A stretch of DNA of 50,320 bases from Solobacterium sp. (GCA_017433125.1 JAFRHT010000099.1:1-50320); one strand, 5' to 3'; counted from the first letter of the stretch, positions 31,881 to 41,241 are shown. Notes: generated by a model not told the origin, from the sequence alone. Numbers and translations are program-made.

Positions 31881-33251
31881 TAATTCTTCAGGCTGTGAAT
31901 CGGGGAGGGAATCCGTCCGCCGCGGCTGATCATGACAGCTGCGCTCGTCTTCTTGACCGGCATGACCGGTCCGTATCCCATCAGTCCGCCGAATTCCAGT
32001 GTTTCTCCTTCTTTCCTGCCGATTGCGGGAATCACCCGCACGGCTGTTGTTTTGTTGTTGATCATGCCGATGGCAGCCTCGTCTGCAATCAGGGCCGCGA
32101 TTGTCTCCGCCGGGGTATCACCCGGCAGGATAATCATATCCAGGCCGACCGAGCATACTGCTGTCATCGCCTCGAGTTTCTCAATGGTCAAAGTCCCCGC
32201 CGTGGCCGCTTCAATCATGCCGGCATCTTCCGAGACGGGAATAAAGGCCCCGCTCAGCCCGCCGACGGCAGAACTGGCCATGACGCCGCCCTTCTTGACC
32301 GCGTCGTTCAGCATTGCCAGGCATGCTGTCGTACCGGGACCGCCGCACTGTTCCAGGCCGATCTCTTCCAGAATCCGGGCCACCGAATCACCGACCGCCG
32401 GAGTCGGGGCCAGGGAAAGGTCTACAATCCCGAACGGCAGTCCCAGCCGCCGGGCCGTTTCCGTACCGACCAGCTGTCCCATCCGGGTAATCTTGAAGGA
32501 AGTCTTCTTGATGACTTCCGCAATCGCATCCATGCTGGCCTGCGGGCCTGCTTCGCGCACGGCTTCCCGCACAACACCCGGACCGGATACACCGACATTG
32601 ATGACACAGTCCGGTTCGGTAATGCCGTGGAAGGCGCCGGCCATGAACGGGTTGTCTTCCACCGCATTGCAGAAAACAACCAGTTTGGACGCTCCGGCAC
32701 AGTTGTTGTCCTTTGTCTTCTCAGCGGTTTCCCGGACAACCTGCCCCATCAGCTTCACCGCGTCCATGTTGATGCCGGCCTTGGTTGAACCGACGTTTAC
32801 ACTGGCACAGACAAACTCCGTCGCCGCCAGGGCATCGGGAATGGCCCGGATCAAAGCCTCGTCACCGGCCGTCATGCCCTTCTGCACCAGGGCCGAAAAA
32901 GCCGCCGATAAAGTTGATGCCGAGATCATGCGCTGCCCGGTCCATGGCCATGGCGTATTTGACCGGATCCCCGCCGCTTACCGACAGCAGCAGGGATATC
33001 GGGGTTACCGCAATCCGCGTATTGACAATCGGAATCCCGTATTCCCGGGAAATGTTCCTGGCTGTAGCCACCAGGTCTCTTGCCTTGTCAGTCAGCTTGG
33101 CATGGATTTTCTCACAGGCCCTGTCAATATCACTGTCCGCGCAGTCCAGCAGGGAAATACCCATCGTAACCGTACGGATATCCAGGTACTCTTCATCTAT
33201 CATGCGGATGGTTTCAAGAATCGAATCCGCACTCTGTCTCAGAATTGCCAT
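31880..33251 (-). pseudogene. UPF0210 (PFL) family protein, disrupted by a frameshift
   Basis: UPF0210 proteins are single chains of about 450 aa. Here the N-terminal 120 residues (MAILRQSADSILETIRMIDE to INFIGGF) and the rest ([15 protein letters not shown] to the canonical [16 protein letters not shown]) are in different frames. The shift falls at a run of five A at 32896-32900 (TTTTT on the coding strand) where four would keep the frame. The first fragment ends at 32862 after a short nonsense tail. All other conserved blocks are intact, so the event is recent, a homopolymer sequencing error, or, less likely, +1 frameshifting. The gene sits 12 bases after the ACT-domain gene, the standard partner of this family. 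Confidence 0.85.
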
Positions 33252-33262
33252 GGTATCTGCCC

Positions 33263-33532
33263 CTAAATTGTATGCATCGCATTGAAGATGTCTTCATGCA
33301 TGACATGGATGCTCAGGCCGACTTTCTTCCCTTCTTCTTCCATTTCCTGCACAAAGGAATGAAAGTTGTCCAGATCATCCGGAATGGTAACGATCATGAT
33401 CATGGCGAAAAGGTCATCGAGTACTTTCTGGGTCACGTCTTCGATATTGACCCCGCGCTCGGCGCAGCGTGTGGATACGAACGCGAGGATGCCTGTACGG
33501 TCCTTGCCAAGGACGGAAATAACAGCTCTCAT
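33263..33532 (-). CDS. ACT domain protein (UPF0237)
   Basis: 89 aa, a single ACT domain: MRAVISVLGKDRTGILAFVS, then GVNIEDVTQKVLDDLFAMIM. ACT domains bind amino acids or small ligands and regulate partners. UPF0237 is almost always next to UPF0210, as here, and the two probably form a sensor-effector pair. AAAGGAG precedes the ATG, and the lipoprotein stop lies one base away, so it is coupled to that gene. Confidence 0.93.
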   Translation of the reverse strand: MRAVISVLGKDRTGILAFVSTRCAERGVNIEDVTQKVLDDLFAMIMIVTIPDDLDNFHSFVQEMEEEGKKVGLSIHVMHEDIFNAMHTI

Positions 33533-33533
33533 A

Positions 33534-34667
33534 CTATTCTCCTTTCAGATCGGAAAGCGACATTTCACAGTAATAGAGTTCCATTTCGAAGTATGTTTTG
33601 ACATCTTCCAGGGTTTTAATAACGCTGTCCTTGCACTCTGAACTGCCTGTTCTGGTCACATAGTCATAGTTGCAGGAAGTGCCGAACCCGCCGGTATCGC
33701 CGTTCCAGTTATAGACATACCGGGATGTGCGGTTGCTGTAGATGAACTGCTTTGTATTGAAATCGATCACATAGACTTCATTGGTGTTGAATTCCGTCCG
33801 GTATACACCCGGGCTTTCCTCTGCATAGCCAAGCCGGCTGACCAGCCGGTGCTGCAGGATCTCCTCCGGTGTATCCCCTTCACTGTCCGCCGGGCCCGGG
33901 TCCAGTTCTTCATAGGGCACATAGCCGGCGGTCATTTCGGCAAAATCCTCCGGCAGTTCAAGCGGTTCCGGCAGCGGTTCATACCGCACTTCCAGATGAT
34001 ACAAGGCCTGTACCGGTTCCCCCGACACCGTTACTGCCGCGGTGAAATCCGTTTCCTCGGCAGCCAGGATGCCGTTGCGGAAGGTCTGCCGGATGGTGCC
34101 TGACGAGACTTCATAGTCTTTTCCCGTTCCCAGCTGGTAGAGGTCGTAGCGGGCGGTGAAGAGCCTTGTCCGGCCGGCCGGCGTCAGGATGAATTCATAG
34201 GTGATTGCGTCAGCGTCTTCCGTCCGGTTCAGGGTTTCTGTTTCCGTTTCATCCACCGGCATCAGGTCCACCGGCACCAGCATGGACTGCTTCAGCTGGG
34301 CAAAGCTCATGTCTTCGTAATACTGCAGCGTTTCGTATGTATTGTACAGCCGGTCGCCGGTATACCAGCCATCCGTGTGGACCACCGCCCCGTTGGAATT
34401 GATTTCCTGGGTCAGATGGGCTGTGCTGCCTTCATTGTCCGCCGCCGCAAGATCTTCATCCAGGATAAAGACCTGCCGGCTGTCATCGCTGAACTGCAGG
34501 GTATACGTACAGGCCGCATGCACGGTCCATGCAGGCAGTGTTTCCGCCGTCCGGATCATTTCCGCATAGTCTGTATATTCTGCCGGCCGGGCAGATGGTG
34601 CATCACTGTTTCCGGCACAGCCGCAGAGCAGTACCGCAGCTGCTGTGAGGATCATTGTTTTTTTCAT
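33534..34667 (-). CDS. Lipoprotein of unknown function
   Basis: 377 aa from the ATG at 34667. A signal with lipobox VLLCGC (Cys17) gives a surface lipoprotein. The mature sequence is acidic and beta-rich, without recognised motif; the pattern (TYTLQFSDDSRQVFIL, TARYDLYQLGTGKDYEV) recalls lipoproteins of the LppX/LolA-like or DUF6612 type, but I cannot assign it. No Shine-Dalgarno sequence is properly spaced: AGGAGG lies 18 bases upstream, whereas an extended -10 TGATATAAT lies 7 nt before the ATG, so the mRNA is probably leaderless. First gene of the ACT-UPF0210-HAD-trmR operon, following the rplQ terminator. Confidence 0.8.
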   Translation of the reverse strand: MKKTMILTAAAVLLCGCAGNSDAPSARPAEYTDYAEMIRTAETLPAWTVHAACTYTLQFSDDSRQVFILDEDLAAADNEGSTAHLTQEINSNGAVVHTDGWYTGDRLYNTYETLQYYEDMSFAQLKQSMLVPVDLMPVDETETETLNRTEDADAITYEFILTPAGRTRLFTARYDLYQLGTGKDYEVSSGTIRQTFRNGILAAEETDFTAAVTVSGEPVQALYHLEVRYEPLPEPLELPEDFAEMTAGYVPYEELDPGPADSEGDTPEEILQHRLVSRLGYAEESPGVYRTEFNTNEVYVIDFNTKQFIYSNRTSRYVYNWNGDTGGFGTSCNYDYVTRTGSSECKDSVIKTLEDVKTYFEMELYYCEMSLSDLKGE

Positions 34668-34674
34668 AATGCGT

Positions 34675-34703
34675 ATTATATCAGTCCTCCTGCAGATACG
34701 CAA
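34675..34703 (-). promoter_or_regulatory. Promoter of the lipoprotein operon, 7 nt from the ATG
   Basis: TTGCGT (34698-34703), 17 bases, then TGA-TATAAT (-10 at 34675-34680). The TT of the -35 is the end of the U tract of the ribosomal operon terminator. Confidence 0.6.
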
Positions 34704-34732
34704 AAAACCCGCCGGGACAGGCCCGGCAGGTT
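34702..34732 (-). terminator. Terminator of the ribosomal protein supercluster
   Basis: CCTGCCGGG pairs with CCCGGCGGG (one mismatch; plus-strand arms 34708-34716 and 34722-34730) and runs into six T on the minus strand, 14 bases after the rplQ stop. Confidence 0.9.
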
Positions 34733-34745
34733 CCTTACTGTATGC

Positions 34746-35108
34746 TTATACCAGTTCGATGTAAGCCATCGGCGCGGCATCACCGCGGCGGATACCGGTC
34801 TTGACAACCCGTGTATAGCCACCGTTGCGGTCTGCGTACTTCGGCGCAATCTCATCAAACAGCTTCTGCAGAACAGTCTGCTGTGTCTTTTCATCAGCGA
34901 CACCATCGCGGATGAAGGCAGCAGCCTGACGGCGGGCTGCCAGATCACCCTTCTTGCCCAGGGTAATCAGTTCGTCAACGACTGTACGCATATCCTTGGC
35001 CTTGGCTTCTGTTGTCTCTACCTTGCCGTAGAGGATGACAGAAGTAGCCATGTTGCGGAGCATCGCCTTGCGATGATCAGCTGTTCTTCCGAATTTACGG
35101 TTCCACAT
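34746..35108 (-). CDS. rplQ: 50S ribosomal protein L17
   Basis: 120 aa, standard length. It begins [20 protein letters not shown] and ends with the conserved [14 protein letters not shown]. Last gene of the supercluster, after rpoA; AAGGAGG precedes the ATG. Confidence 0.98.
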   Translation of the reverse strand: MWNRKFGRTADHRKAMLRNMATSVILYGKVETTEAKAKDMRTVVDELITLGKKGDLAARRQAAAFIRDGVADEKTQQTVLQKLFDEIAPKYADRNGGYTRVVKTGIRRGDAAPMAYIELV

Positions 35109-35122
35109 AATGGTTTCCTCCT

Positions 35123-36082
35123 TTAATCGAAGGACTTGAAGCCCATACCAAGTTCAATGAGCTTGTCCTTAACCTCTTTCAGTGATTTCTTTCCGAGGTT
35201 GCGGACTCTCATCATCTCATCCTCGGTCTTCTGTGTGAGTTCTTCTACCGTCTGGATTCCGGCCCGCTTCAGGCAGTTGTAGGAACGGACAGACAGATCC
35301 AGGTCTTCGATCATCATCTGCTGACCCTTGTTCTGTACTTCCGAACCGCTCTCCCTGAGCACCCCGTCCATGGACAGTACATCCTCATTGATTCCGGCAA
35401 CGATGTCCAGATGATCAATCAGGATCTTGGCAGCCATGGAAAGTGCCTTCTGCGGATTGATGGAACCGTCAGTCCAGACTTCCATCGTCAGTTCATCATA
35501 CTTGGTGTCCTGACCGACACGGGTCGGTTCAACCGCGTAGGATACCCGGTTGACCGGTGTGTAGATGGAGTCTGTAAAGACTGTACCGATGCCCTGGGAA
35601 CTGCCCTGGTTCTGCTGCTTGTTGATGTCGCTGCCGACATAACCGCGGCCGTTCTTGGCCCGCAGTTCCATTTCCAGGCTGGCCCCCTGTTCCAGATGGG
35701 CAATTTCGAGATCCTTGTTGAGGACTTCGACCTGCGCCGGGCAGATAATGTCACCGGCTGTAACTGTGCATGGTCCCTTGGCAGAGATCTGCAGGCTGTA
35801 TACTTCATCATCTTCAATCTTCATGACCAGCTGCTTGAGCTGCAGGATGATCATGGAGACATCCTCCCGGACACCCGGGATCGTTGTGAATTCGTGGTAA
35901 ACACCATCAACCTTGATAGAGAATACAGCGGCTCCCGGCAGGGAGGACAGCAGGACTCTGCGCAGTGCATTCCCGATCGTTGTGCCAAATCCTCTCTCCA
36001 GCGGGGACAGGATAAACTTTCCGTAGTTTTCCGATTCAACGTATTCTTCTACTTCAAAATCGGCGCGTTCAAACTTTTGCAT
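35123..36082 (-). CDS. rpoA: DNA-directed RNA polymerase subunit alpha
   Basis: 319 aa. The N-terminal assembly domain ([20 protein letters not shown]) and the C-terminal DNA- and activator-contacting domain from about residue 255 ([35 protein letters not shown]) are both complete. Context rpsK-rpoA-rplQ is canonical. Confidence 0.99.
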   Translation of the reverse strand: MQKFERADFEVEEYVESENYGKFILSPLERGFGTTIGNALRRVLLSSLPGAAVFSIKVDGVYHEFTTIPGVREDVSMIILQLKQLVMKIEDDEVYSLQISAKGPCTVTAGDIICPAQVEVLNKDLEIAHLEQGASLEMELRAKNGRGYVGSDINKQQNQGSSQGIGTVFTDSIYTPVNRVSYAVEPTRVGQDTKYDELTMEVWTDGSINPQKALSMAAKILIDHLDIVAGINEDVLSMDGVLRESGSEVQNKGQQMMIEDLDLSVRSYNCLKRAGIQTVEELTQKTEDEMMRVRNLGKKSLKEVKDKLIELGMGFKSFD

Positions 36083-36109
36083 GCAACAATCCTCCTCCTG
36101 TTCTACTGA

Positions 36110-36517
36110 TTAACCGCGTGGTCTCTTCGGCGGACGGCATCCGTTATGCGGAATCGGTGTCACATCATTGATGGCACTGATTTCAAGACCTGCAGTCTGC
36201 AGAGAACGGACAGCTGCTTCACGTCCCGGACCCGGGCCCTTGACGTTGACTTCGACTGTCTTCATTCCCTGGGTGACAGCTGCTTTACCGGCTGCTTCAG
36301 CGCAGAGCTGGGCAACGTACGGTGTGGACTTACGGGAACCCTTGTATCCCAGTGCTCCGGCAGAGCTCCAGGCAATGACGTTTCCTGCTTCGTCAGCGAT
36401 GGTTACGATTGTGTTATTGAAGGTGGAGTGGATATGAGCCACACCCCGCGCTATATTGCGTCTTACCTTCTTTTTGCGGCCGGCATTCTTAGCGGACGCT
36501 CTTCTGTTATTTGCCAT
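36110..36517 (-). CDS. rpsK: 30S ribosomal protein S11
   Basis: 135 aa. [20 protein letters not shown] and the C-terminal [11 protein letters not shown] are S11 signatures. It lies between rpsM and rpoA. Confidence 0.98.
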   Translation of the reverse strand: MANNRRASAKNAGRKKKVRRNIARGVAHIHSTFNNTIVTIADEAGNVIAWSSAGALGYKGSRKSTPYVAQLCAEAAGKAAVTQGMKTVEVNVKGPGPGREAAVRSLQTAGLEISAINDVTPIPHNGCRPPKRPRG

Positions 36518-36532
36518 GTTCCGACCCTCCTA

Positions 36533-36898
36533 TTACTTCTTCTTGTTCGCAACTGTACGCCGCGGTCCCTTACGTGTCCGGGCATTTGTGCGGGTGCGCT
36601 GTCCGCGGACAGGCAGAGAACGTCTGTGACGCAGGCCGCGGTAGCAGCCGATTTCCATCAGACGCTTGATGTTCAGCGCTCTCTCACGGCGCAGGTCACC
36701 TTCGGTCTTGATTGCATCGACGTGCTGACGGATCGCAGTCTCCTGCTCAACAGTCAGGTCCTTTGTGCGGATATCTTCGCTGATCCCGCAGTCGGCAAGA
36801 ATCTTCTTGGCAGTTGTCGGGCCAATACCGTAAATATAGGTCAGAGATACTACAACTCTTTTATTAGAGGGAATATCTACACCAGCTATACGAGCCAT
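36533..36898 (-). CDS. rpsM: 30S ribosomal protein S13
   Basis: 121 aa. It begins [20 protein letters not shown]; a basic tail [15 protein letters not shown] follows. Sits between rpmJ and rpsK. Confidence 0.98.
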   Translation of the reverse strand: MARIAGVDIPSNKRVVVSLTYIYGIGPTTAKKILADCGISEDIRTKDLTVEQETAIRQHVDAIKTEGDLRRERALNIKRLMEIGCYRGLRHRRSLPVRGQRTRTNARTRKGPRRTVANKKK

Positions 36899-36919
36899 AT
36901 TCTAGTTTTTTCCTCCTGA

Positions 36920-37033
36920 TTAACCCTGTCTCTGTTTGTGCTTCGGGTTTTCGCAGATGACCATGACAACGCCTCTGCGCTTGATAACCCGGCACTTGTC
37001 GCAAATCGGTTTTACTGATGGTCTTACTTTCAT
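36920..37033 (-). CDS. rpmJ: 50S ribosomal protein L36
   Basis: 37 aa: starts [20 protein letters not shown] and ends PKHKQRQG. It retains the zinc-binding set (Cys11, Cys14, Cys27, His32), so it is the zinc form. AGGAGTACTGAAC precedes the ATG. Placed between infA and rpsM as usual. Confidence 0.97.
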   Translation of the reverse strand: MKVRPSVKPICDKCRVIKRRGVVMVICENPKHKQRQG

Positions 37034-37072
37034 GTTCAGTACTCCTTTCGGGCTTTCCGCCCACCGGTTTCA

Positions 37073-37291
37073 TTACTTGTAGCGATAAGTGATACGCCCA
37101 CGTGTTAAGTCATACGGTGAAATTTCCACGGTAACCCGATCGCCTGGTAAAATGCGGATGTAATTCATTCGGATTTTACCAGCAACGTGAGCACGGATTT
37201 CGTGTCCGTTCTGAAGTTTCACCTTGAAGTTGGCATTAGGAAGTGTTTCCTCTACAATCCCATCGATTTCAATGACGTCTTGTTTTCCCAT
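37073..37291 (-). CDS. infA: Translation initiation factor IF-1
   Basis: 72 aa OB-fold protein: [20 protein letters not shown], then [16 protein letters not shown] and the terminal RGRITYRYK. The map gene that commonly precedes infA is absent; a strong hairpin fills that gap. Confidence 0.98.
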   Translation of the reverse strand: MGKQDVIEIDGIVEETLPNANFKVKLQNGHEIRAHVAGKIRMNYIRILPGDRVTVEISPYDLTRGRITYRYK

Positions 37292-37317
37292 TCAATCCTC
37301 TTTCTGCAGTATCTCTG

Positions 37318-37348
37318 CGCGGTGCGGGAGATGCGCTCCCGCACCGCG
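37318..37348. other. Perfect 13-bp GC-rich hairpin between adk and infA
   Basis: CGCGGTGCGGGAG (37318-37330) pairs perfectly with 37336-37348 around a 5-nt loop. On the minus strand it is not followed by a U tract (CAGAGATACTGCAG), so it is not a standard terminator. It lies 7 bases after the adk stop and 27 bases before the infA ATG, where map is found in relatives. Confidence 0.8.
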
Positions 37349-37354
37349 TTAAGA

Positions 37355-38005
37355 TTACGCAAGCTTTCCTAAAGCCTCCTGAATCTCTGCGAAGACCTGT
37401 TCCCGCGGCTGTGCCCCGTCAATACGGGAGACAACCCCCAGCTTGTCATAGAAGGCAATGACAGGTGCTGTGCTGGAATCATATTCATCCATTCTGACTT
37501 TCAGCTGCTCGATGGTATCATCCTTGCGCTGTGTCAGTTCGCCGCCGCAGACATCGCAGATGCCCTCGACGACCGGCGGATGACTCTTGATGTGGTAGAT
37601 GGCTCCGCACTTCGGGCAGATTCTTCTGCCTGTGATGCGTTCGGCCAGGGTGTCGAATTCGACTTCCAGGGCAATGACGCTCTCAACCGGCTTGCCGATC
37701 TTTTCGGCAATCTTCGTGAAGGCTTCCGCCTGCACCAGGGTGCGCGGGAAGCCGTCCAGGAGATAGCCCTTCTGGCAGTCCGGCTGCTGAAGTCTGTCTT
37801 CCACCATGGCATTGATCACATCATCCGGTACCAGCTTGCCGGCTTCCATGTAGGTCTTGGCAAGCTTTCCCAGTTCTGTGTTGTTCCGGACATTTTCACG
37901 CAGCATGTCGCCGGTGGAAATGTGCGGGATGTCGTAAGCCTTGAGAATCAATTCGGACATTGTGCCCTTGCCTGCCCCCGCAGGCCCCATGATCAGAATA
38001 TTCAT
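37355..38005 (-). CDS. adk: Adenylate kinase (zinc LID type)
   Basis: 216 aa. P-loop GPAGAGKGTMSE at residues 7-18 (Ala in place of the common Pro), GFPRTLVQAEAF, and a LID domain with four cysteines (CPKC near 130 and CDVC near 150) that bind zinc, as in Gram-positive enzymes. It interconverts ATP plus AMP and two ADP. Follows secY. Confidence 0.98.
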   Translation of the reverse strand: MNILIMGPAGAGKGTMSELILKAYDIPHISTGDMLRENVRNNTELGKLAKTYMEAGKLVPDDVINAMVEDRLQQPDCQKGYLLDGFPRTLVQAEAFTKIAEKIGKPVESVIALEVEFDTLAERITGRRICPKCGAIYHIKSHPPVVEGICDVCGGELTQRKDDTIEQLKVRMDEYDSSTAPVIAFYDKLGVVSRIDGAQPREQVFAEIQEALGKLA

Positions 38006-38021
38006 ATCGTGTCCTCCATTC

Positions 38022-39302
38022 TTATTTCAGGAAACCGTGGTACTGCTTCTGGGTCAGCTGGCCCTTCAGCTGAGACATCGTCTCCATGGCCACGCCGACG
38101 ACAATGATGATACCTGTCCCGCCGATCGCCGAGGATGTCGGGATCGCGGTGAACATCGGCAGCAGATACGGCAGCACGGCAATCACCGTCAGGGCTGTCG
38201 CGCCGAGGACTGTAATGCGGTTGAGAACCTTGTGCAGATACGTTCTGGTCTCACTGCCCGGCCGGATGCCCGGGATATATGCACCGGACTTGCCGAGGTT
38301 TTCCGCCACCTTGTCAGGATCAACCTGCAGATCAGTGTAGAAGAATGTAAACATGAATGTCAGCAGTGCGTAGATGCACAGTCCCAGCGGCCTGTTCAGG
38401 CTCAGGAACGCGTTGACTTTCTGATAAAGATCATAATTGACGAAACTCAGGACAATCTGCGGGGCCGTAATGATCGCGTTGGTGAAGATCACCGGAATGA
38501 CCGATGCCGAGTTGATCTTGAACGGCAGATATGTAATATCCTTTGCCCGCGGTCCGGCACTGTTCGTATACTGGATCGGAATCTTTCTGACTGCCAGCTG
38601 CATGATGACCACGCCGATGACGATGGCCAGATACAGGATACAGTACAGCACAAACTGCAGGACGCCGTTGAATACGGCACCCTGGCTGGAGCCGCCGACC
38701 AGAATGTTGAACACCTGGGTAAAGTTGGCCGGAATGTTCGAAACGATACCGGCAAAGATGATAACGGAGATGCCGTTGCCGATTCCCTTCAGGCTGATCC
38801 GGTCACCGATCCACAGCAGGAACATCGTACCGGCTGTCAGGATCGTGGCGGTATACAGATAGGCGGAGATGCCGGAACCTTCCAGAATCCCATACTGACG
38901 GTCGAAACCGTACACCATGGAGAAGGACTGGACCAGTGCCAGGACAACCCCCAGATACCGTGTGACCTTATCAAGCTGCTGCCGTCCGGTCTGACCGGAC
39001 TTTGTCATCTCGGTCAGTGCCGGGATGACATCCATGCTCAGCAGCTGGATGATGATGCTGGCTGTGATGTAAGGCGATACACCCAGAGCGAATACGGACA
39101 TGCGCTCGAAGGCGCCGCCGCCCAGCAGGTTCATCATGCTGAGAATCGAGTTGTCGGCAATTCCGGCTGCCAATGCGCTGGCATCAACACCCGGAACCGG
39201 AATGGCAGAACCGATGCGATAGATCAACAGCATTGCCAGAGTGAAGAAAATCTTGTTGCGGATTTCCTTGTTTCTGAACAGGCTGGCGAACGTATGCATC
39301 AT
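38022..39302 (-). CDS. secY: Preprotein translocase subunit SecY
   Basis: 426 aa with ten hydrophobic segments. Family motifs are seen at the start (LFRNKEIRNKIFFTLAMLL), GVSPYITASIIIQLL and NPDKVAEN-like DPDKVAENLGKSGAYIPG. It forms the Sec channel in the membrane. Located between rplO and adk as usual; its start is 2 bases from the rplO stop. Confidence 0.98.
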   Translation of the reverse strand: MMHTFASLFRNKEIRNKIFFTLAMLLIYRIGSAIPVPGVDASALAAGIADNSILSMMNLLGGGAFERMSVFALGVSPYITASIIIQLLSMDVIPALTEMTKSGQTGRQQLDKVTRYLGVVLALVQSFSMVYGFDRQYGILEGSGISAYLYTATILTAGTMFLLWIGDRISLKGIGNGISVIIFAGIVSNIPANFTQVFNILVGGSSQGAVFNGVLQFVLYCILYLAIVIGVVIMQLAVRKIPIQYTNSAGPRAKDITYLPFKINSASVIPVIFTNAIITAPQIVLSFVNYDLYQKVNAFLSLNRPLGLCIYALLTFMFTFFYTDLQVDPDKVAENLGKSGAYIPGIRPGSETRTYLHKVLNRITVLGATALTVIAVLPYLLPMFTAIPTSSAIGGTGIIIVVGVAMETMSQLKGQLTQKQYHGFLK

Positions 39303-39304
39303 GG

Positions 39305-39745
39305 TTACATTACCTCAGCTTTGCCGCCCGCTTCTTCGATTGCTTTCTCTGCAGACTTGGAGAACTTCTGAGCCTTGACGGTCAGTTTCTTCTCCAGCTT
39401 GCCGCCGCCAAGTACCTTGACGCCGTCAAGCTGCTTCTTCAGAAGGCCGGCTGCCTTCAGGGCTTCAAAATCTACGGTTACACCATCTTCAAAGCAGTTC
39501 AGATCTTCCACATTGACAATGGCATACTCTTTCCGAGTGTAGTTTGTGAAGCCGCGCATCGGCATTCTCTTGAAGAACGGTGTCTGGCCGCCTTCGAAAC
39601 CGATGGCGACACCGCCGCCGCTTCTGGAGTTCTGACCCTTGTGGCCCTTGCCGGCAGTCTTGCCCTGGCCGGAGCCCTGGCCTCTGCCGATGCGCTTCGA
39701 TCCGAAGCGAGCGCCTTCTGTTGCTTTCAGTTCATTCAGTTTCAT
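39305..39745 (-). CDS. rplO: 50S ribosomal protein L15
   Basis: 146 aa: [20 protein letters not shown] followed by the glycine/lysine-rich [19 protein letters not shown]. It follows rpsE directly (12-base gap), so rpmD (L30), usually between them, is missing here. Confidence 0.98.
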   Translation of the reverse strand: MKLNELKATEGARFGSKRIGRGQGSGQGKTAGKGHKGQNSRSGGGVAIGFEGGQTPFFKRMPMRGFTNYTRKEYAIVNVEDLNCFEDGVTVDFEALKAAGLLKKQLDGVKVLGGGKLEKKLTVKAQKFSKSAEKAIEEAGGKAEVM

Positions 39746-39757
39746 GCGCTTCCCTCC

Positions 39758-40282
39758 TTAACGAATCTCTGCGACTTTCTTTTCGCGTGCCTTGGCGACA
39801 TCGTTGACTGTCTGCATGCTCTTGAGCGCATCCAGGGTAGCATAGACAACGTTGACCGCTGTTCTGGAACCGATAACCTTGGACAGGACATCGTTGATGC
39901 CGGCCAGTTCCAGGATGGAACGGACAGCACCGCCGGCGATAACGCCGGTACCGGGTGCAGCCGGCTTCAGGAACACACTGCTTGCGCCGTGCTTGCCTGT
40001 AGCTGCATGCGGAACTGTACGGTTGTTGTCAACCAGCTGTACACGGAACACATTCTTGTTGGCGGCTTCGGTTGCCTTCTTGATTGCATCCGGTACTTCA
40101 GCTGCCTTGCCCATTCCGAAACCGACACGGCCCTTGTGGTCACCCACAACAACCAGAGCAGAGAAACGCATTCTGCGTCCGCCCTTAACAGTTTTGGAAA
40201 CCCGGTTAATGGAGACTACGACATCATCGAACTCTTTCGGTTCACGTGGTTTTCTGAACGGTTTTCTTCCTTCGTTAGCCAT
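39758..40282 (-). CDS. rpsE: 30S ribosomal protein S5
   Basis: 174 aa. [19 protein letters not shown] (double-stranded RNA-binding domain) and [19 protein letters not shown] are S5 signatures. Confidence 0.98.
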   Translation of the reverse strand: MANEGRKPFRKPREPKEFDDVVVSINRVSKTVKGGRRMRFSALVVVGDHKGRVGFGMGKAAEVPDAIKKATEAANKNVFRVQLVDNNRTVPHAATGKHGASSVFLKPAAPGTGVIAGGAVRSILELAGINDVLSKVIGSRTAVNVVYATLDALKSMQTVNDVAKAREKKVAEIR

Positions 40283-40300
40283 TTGTATTCTCCTTTCCCC

Positions 40301-40657
40301 TTAGAACTTCAGTCCGGCTTCTCTGGCTGCATCGGCCAGGGCCTGGACTCTTCCGTGATAGACATATCCGCCGCGGTCAAACCGTACGGATTCGATATTG
40401 ATTTCCTTGCACCGGTTGGCAATGTCTTCACCGACCTTGCGGGCCGCTTCGATATTGCCGCCGTTTTCCAGCTTCAGCACGAGGCTGCTGGAAGCGCAGA
40501 GGGTTCTGCCTGTGGTGTCATCGATCACCTGGGCATAGATCTGTTTGTTGGAACGGAACACGTTCAGCCGCGGGCAGTCGGGAGTTCCGCTGACAATGCG
40601 GCGCACACGGGCATGCCGGCGCTGACGTTCTGCATTCTTATCAATTTTCTTCAGCAT
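40301..40657 (-). CDS. rplR: 50S ribosomal protein L18
   Basis: 118 aa: [18 protein letters not shown] and [20 protein letters not shown] are the 5S rRNA-binding L18 landmarks. Confidence 0.98.
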   Translation of the reverse strand: MLKKIDKNAERQRRHARVRRIVSGTPDCPRLNVFRSNKQIYAQVIDDTTGRTLCASSSLVLKLENGGNIEAARKVGEDIANRCKEINIESVRFDRGGYVYHGRVQALADAAREAGLKF

Positions 40658-40675
40658 GTTACTCTCTCCTTCCCA

Positions 40676-41224
40676 TTACTTCTTGGATGCGGCAGTCTTG
40701 CCTTCCTTACGGCGGACATGTTCATCCGAATAACGGATACCCTTTCCACCGTACGGCTCCGGCTTCTTGGCTGCTCTGACAACAGCTGCGAACTGGCCGA
40801 CTCTCTGCTTGTCAATGCCGGTCACAGTGATTGTGTTGGCATCCGGGCAGACAACTTCCAGATCAGACGGAATCTCGAATTCAACCGGATGGGAGAAGCC
40901 GAGGTTCATGGTCAGCTTGTTGCCGGTGATGGCGGCACGATAGCCGATACCGACAATCTGCATTTTCTTGGTGTAAGATGTGTGGCAGCCTTCGATCATA
41001 GTAGCCAGAAGAGCTCTGGTTGTGCCGTGCAGCTGCTTGGTGTGCTTCTCCTCGTTCGGACGGGAGACTGTGACAGTACCGTCCTCGGCTTTGATACCAA
41101 TGAGCGGGGAGAACTTCCTCGTCAGGGTGCCTTTCGGACCTTTAACCGTCACCTCATTGCCGTCGGCGATGGTGATTTCAACGCCTTCCGGAATGGTAAT
41201 CGCTTTGTTACCGATACGTGACAT
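40676..41224 (-). CDS. rplF: 50S ribosomal protein L6
   Basis: 182 aa. Two L6 repeats; the C-terminal KPEPYGGKGIRYSDEHVRRK is diagnostic. Confidence 0.98.
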   Translation of the reverse strand: MSRIGNKAITIPEGVEITIADGNEVTVKGPKGTLTRKFSPLIGIKAEDGTVTVSRPNEEKHTKQLHGTTRALLATMIEGCHTSYTKKMQIVGIGYRAAITGNKLTMNLGFSHPVEFEIPSDLEVVCPDANTITVTGIDKQRVGQFAAVVRAAKKPEPYGGKGIRYSDEHVRRKEGKTAASKK

Positions 41225-41241
41225 TCTGTATATCCTTTCTT

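Noticed and set aside
32890-32905. Programmed +1 frameshift in UPF0210
   Set aside because: No upstream SD-like stimulator or downstream structure was seen, and relatives encode the protein in one frame; an indel or base-calling error is simpler.
32862-33251. A separate short gene encoding the first 129 residues of UPF0210
   Set aside because: It ends in a nonsense tail right after the frameshift and the family is one continuous chain, so it is treated as part of a disrupted gene.
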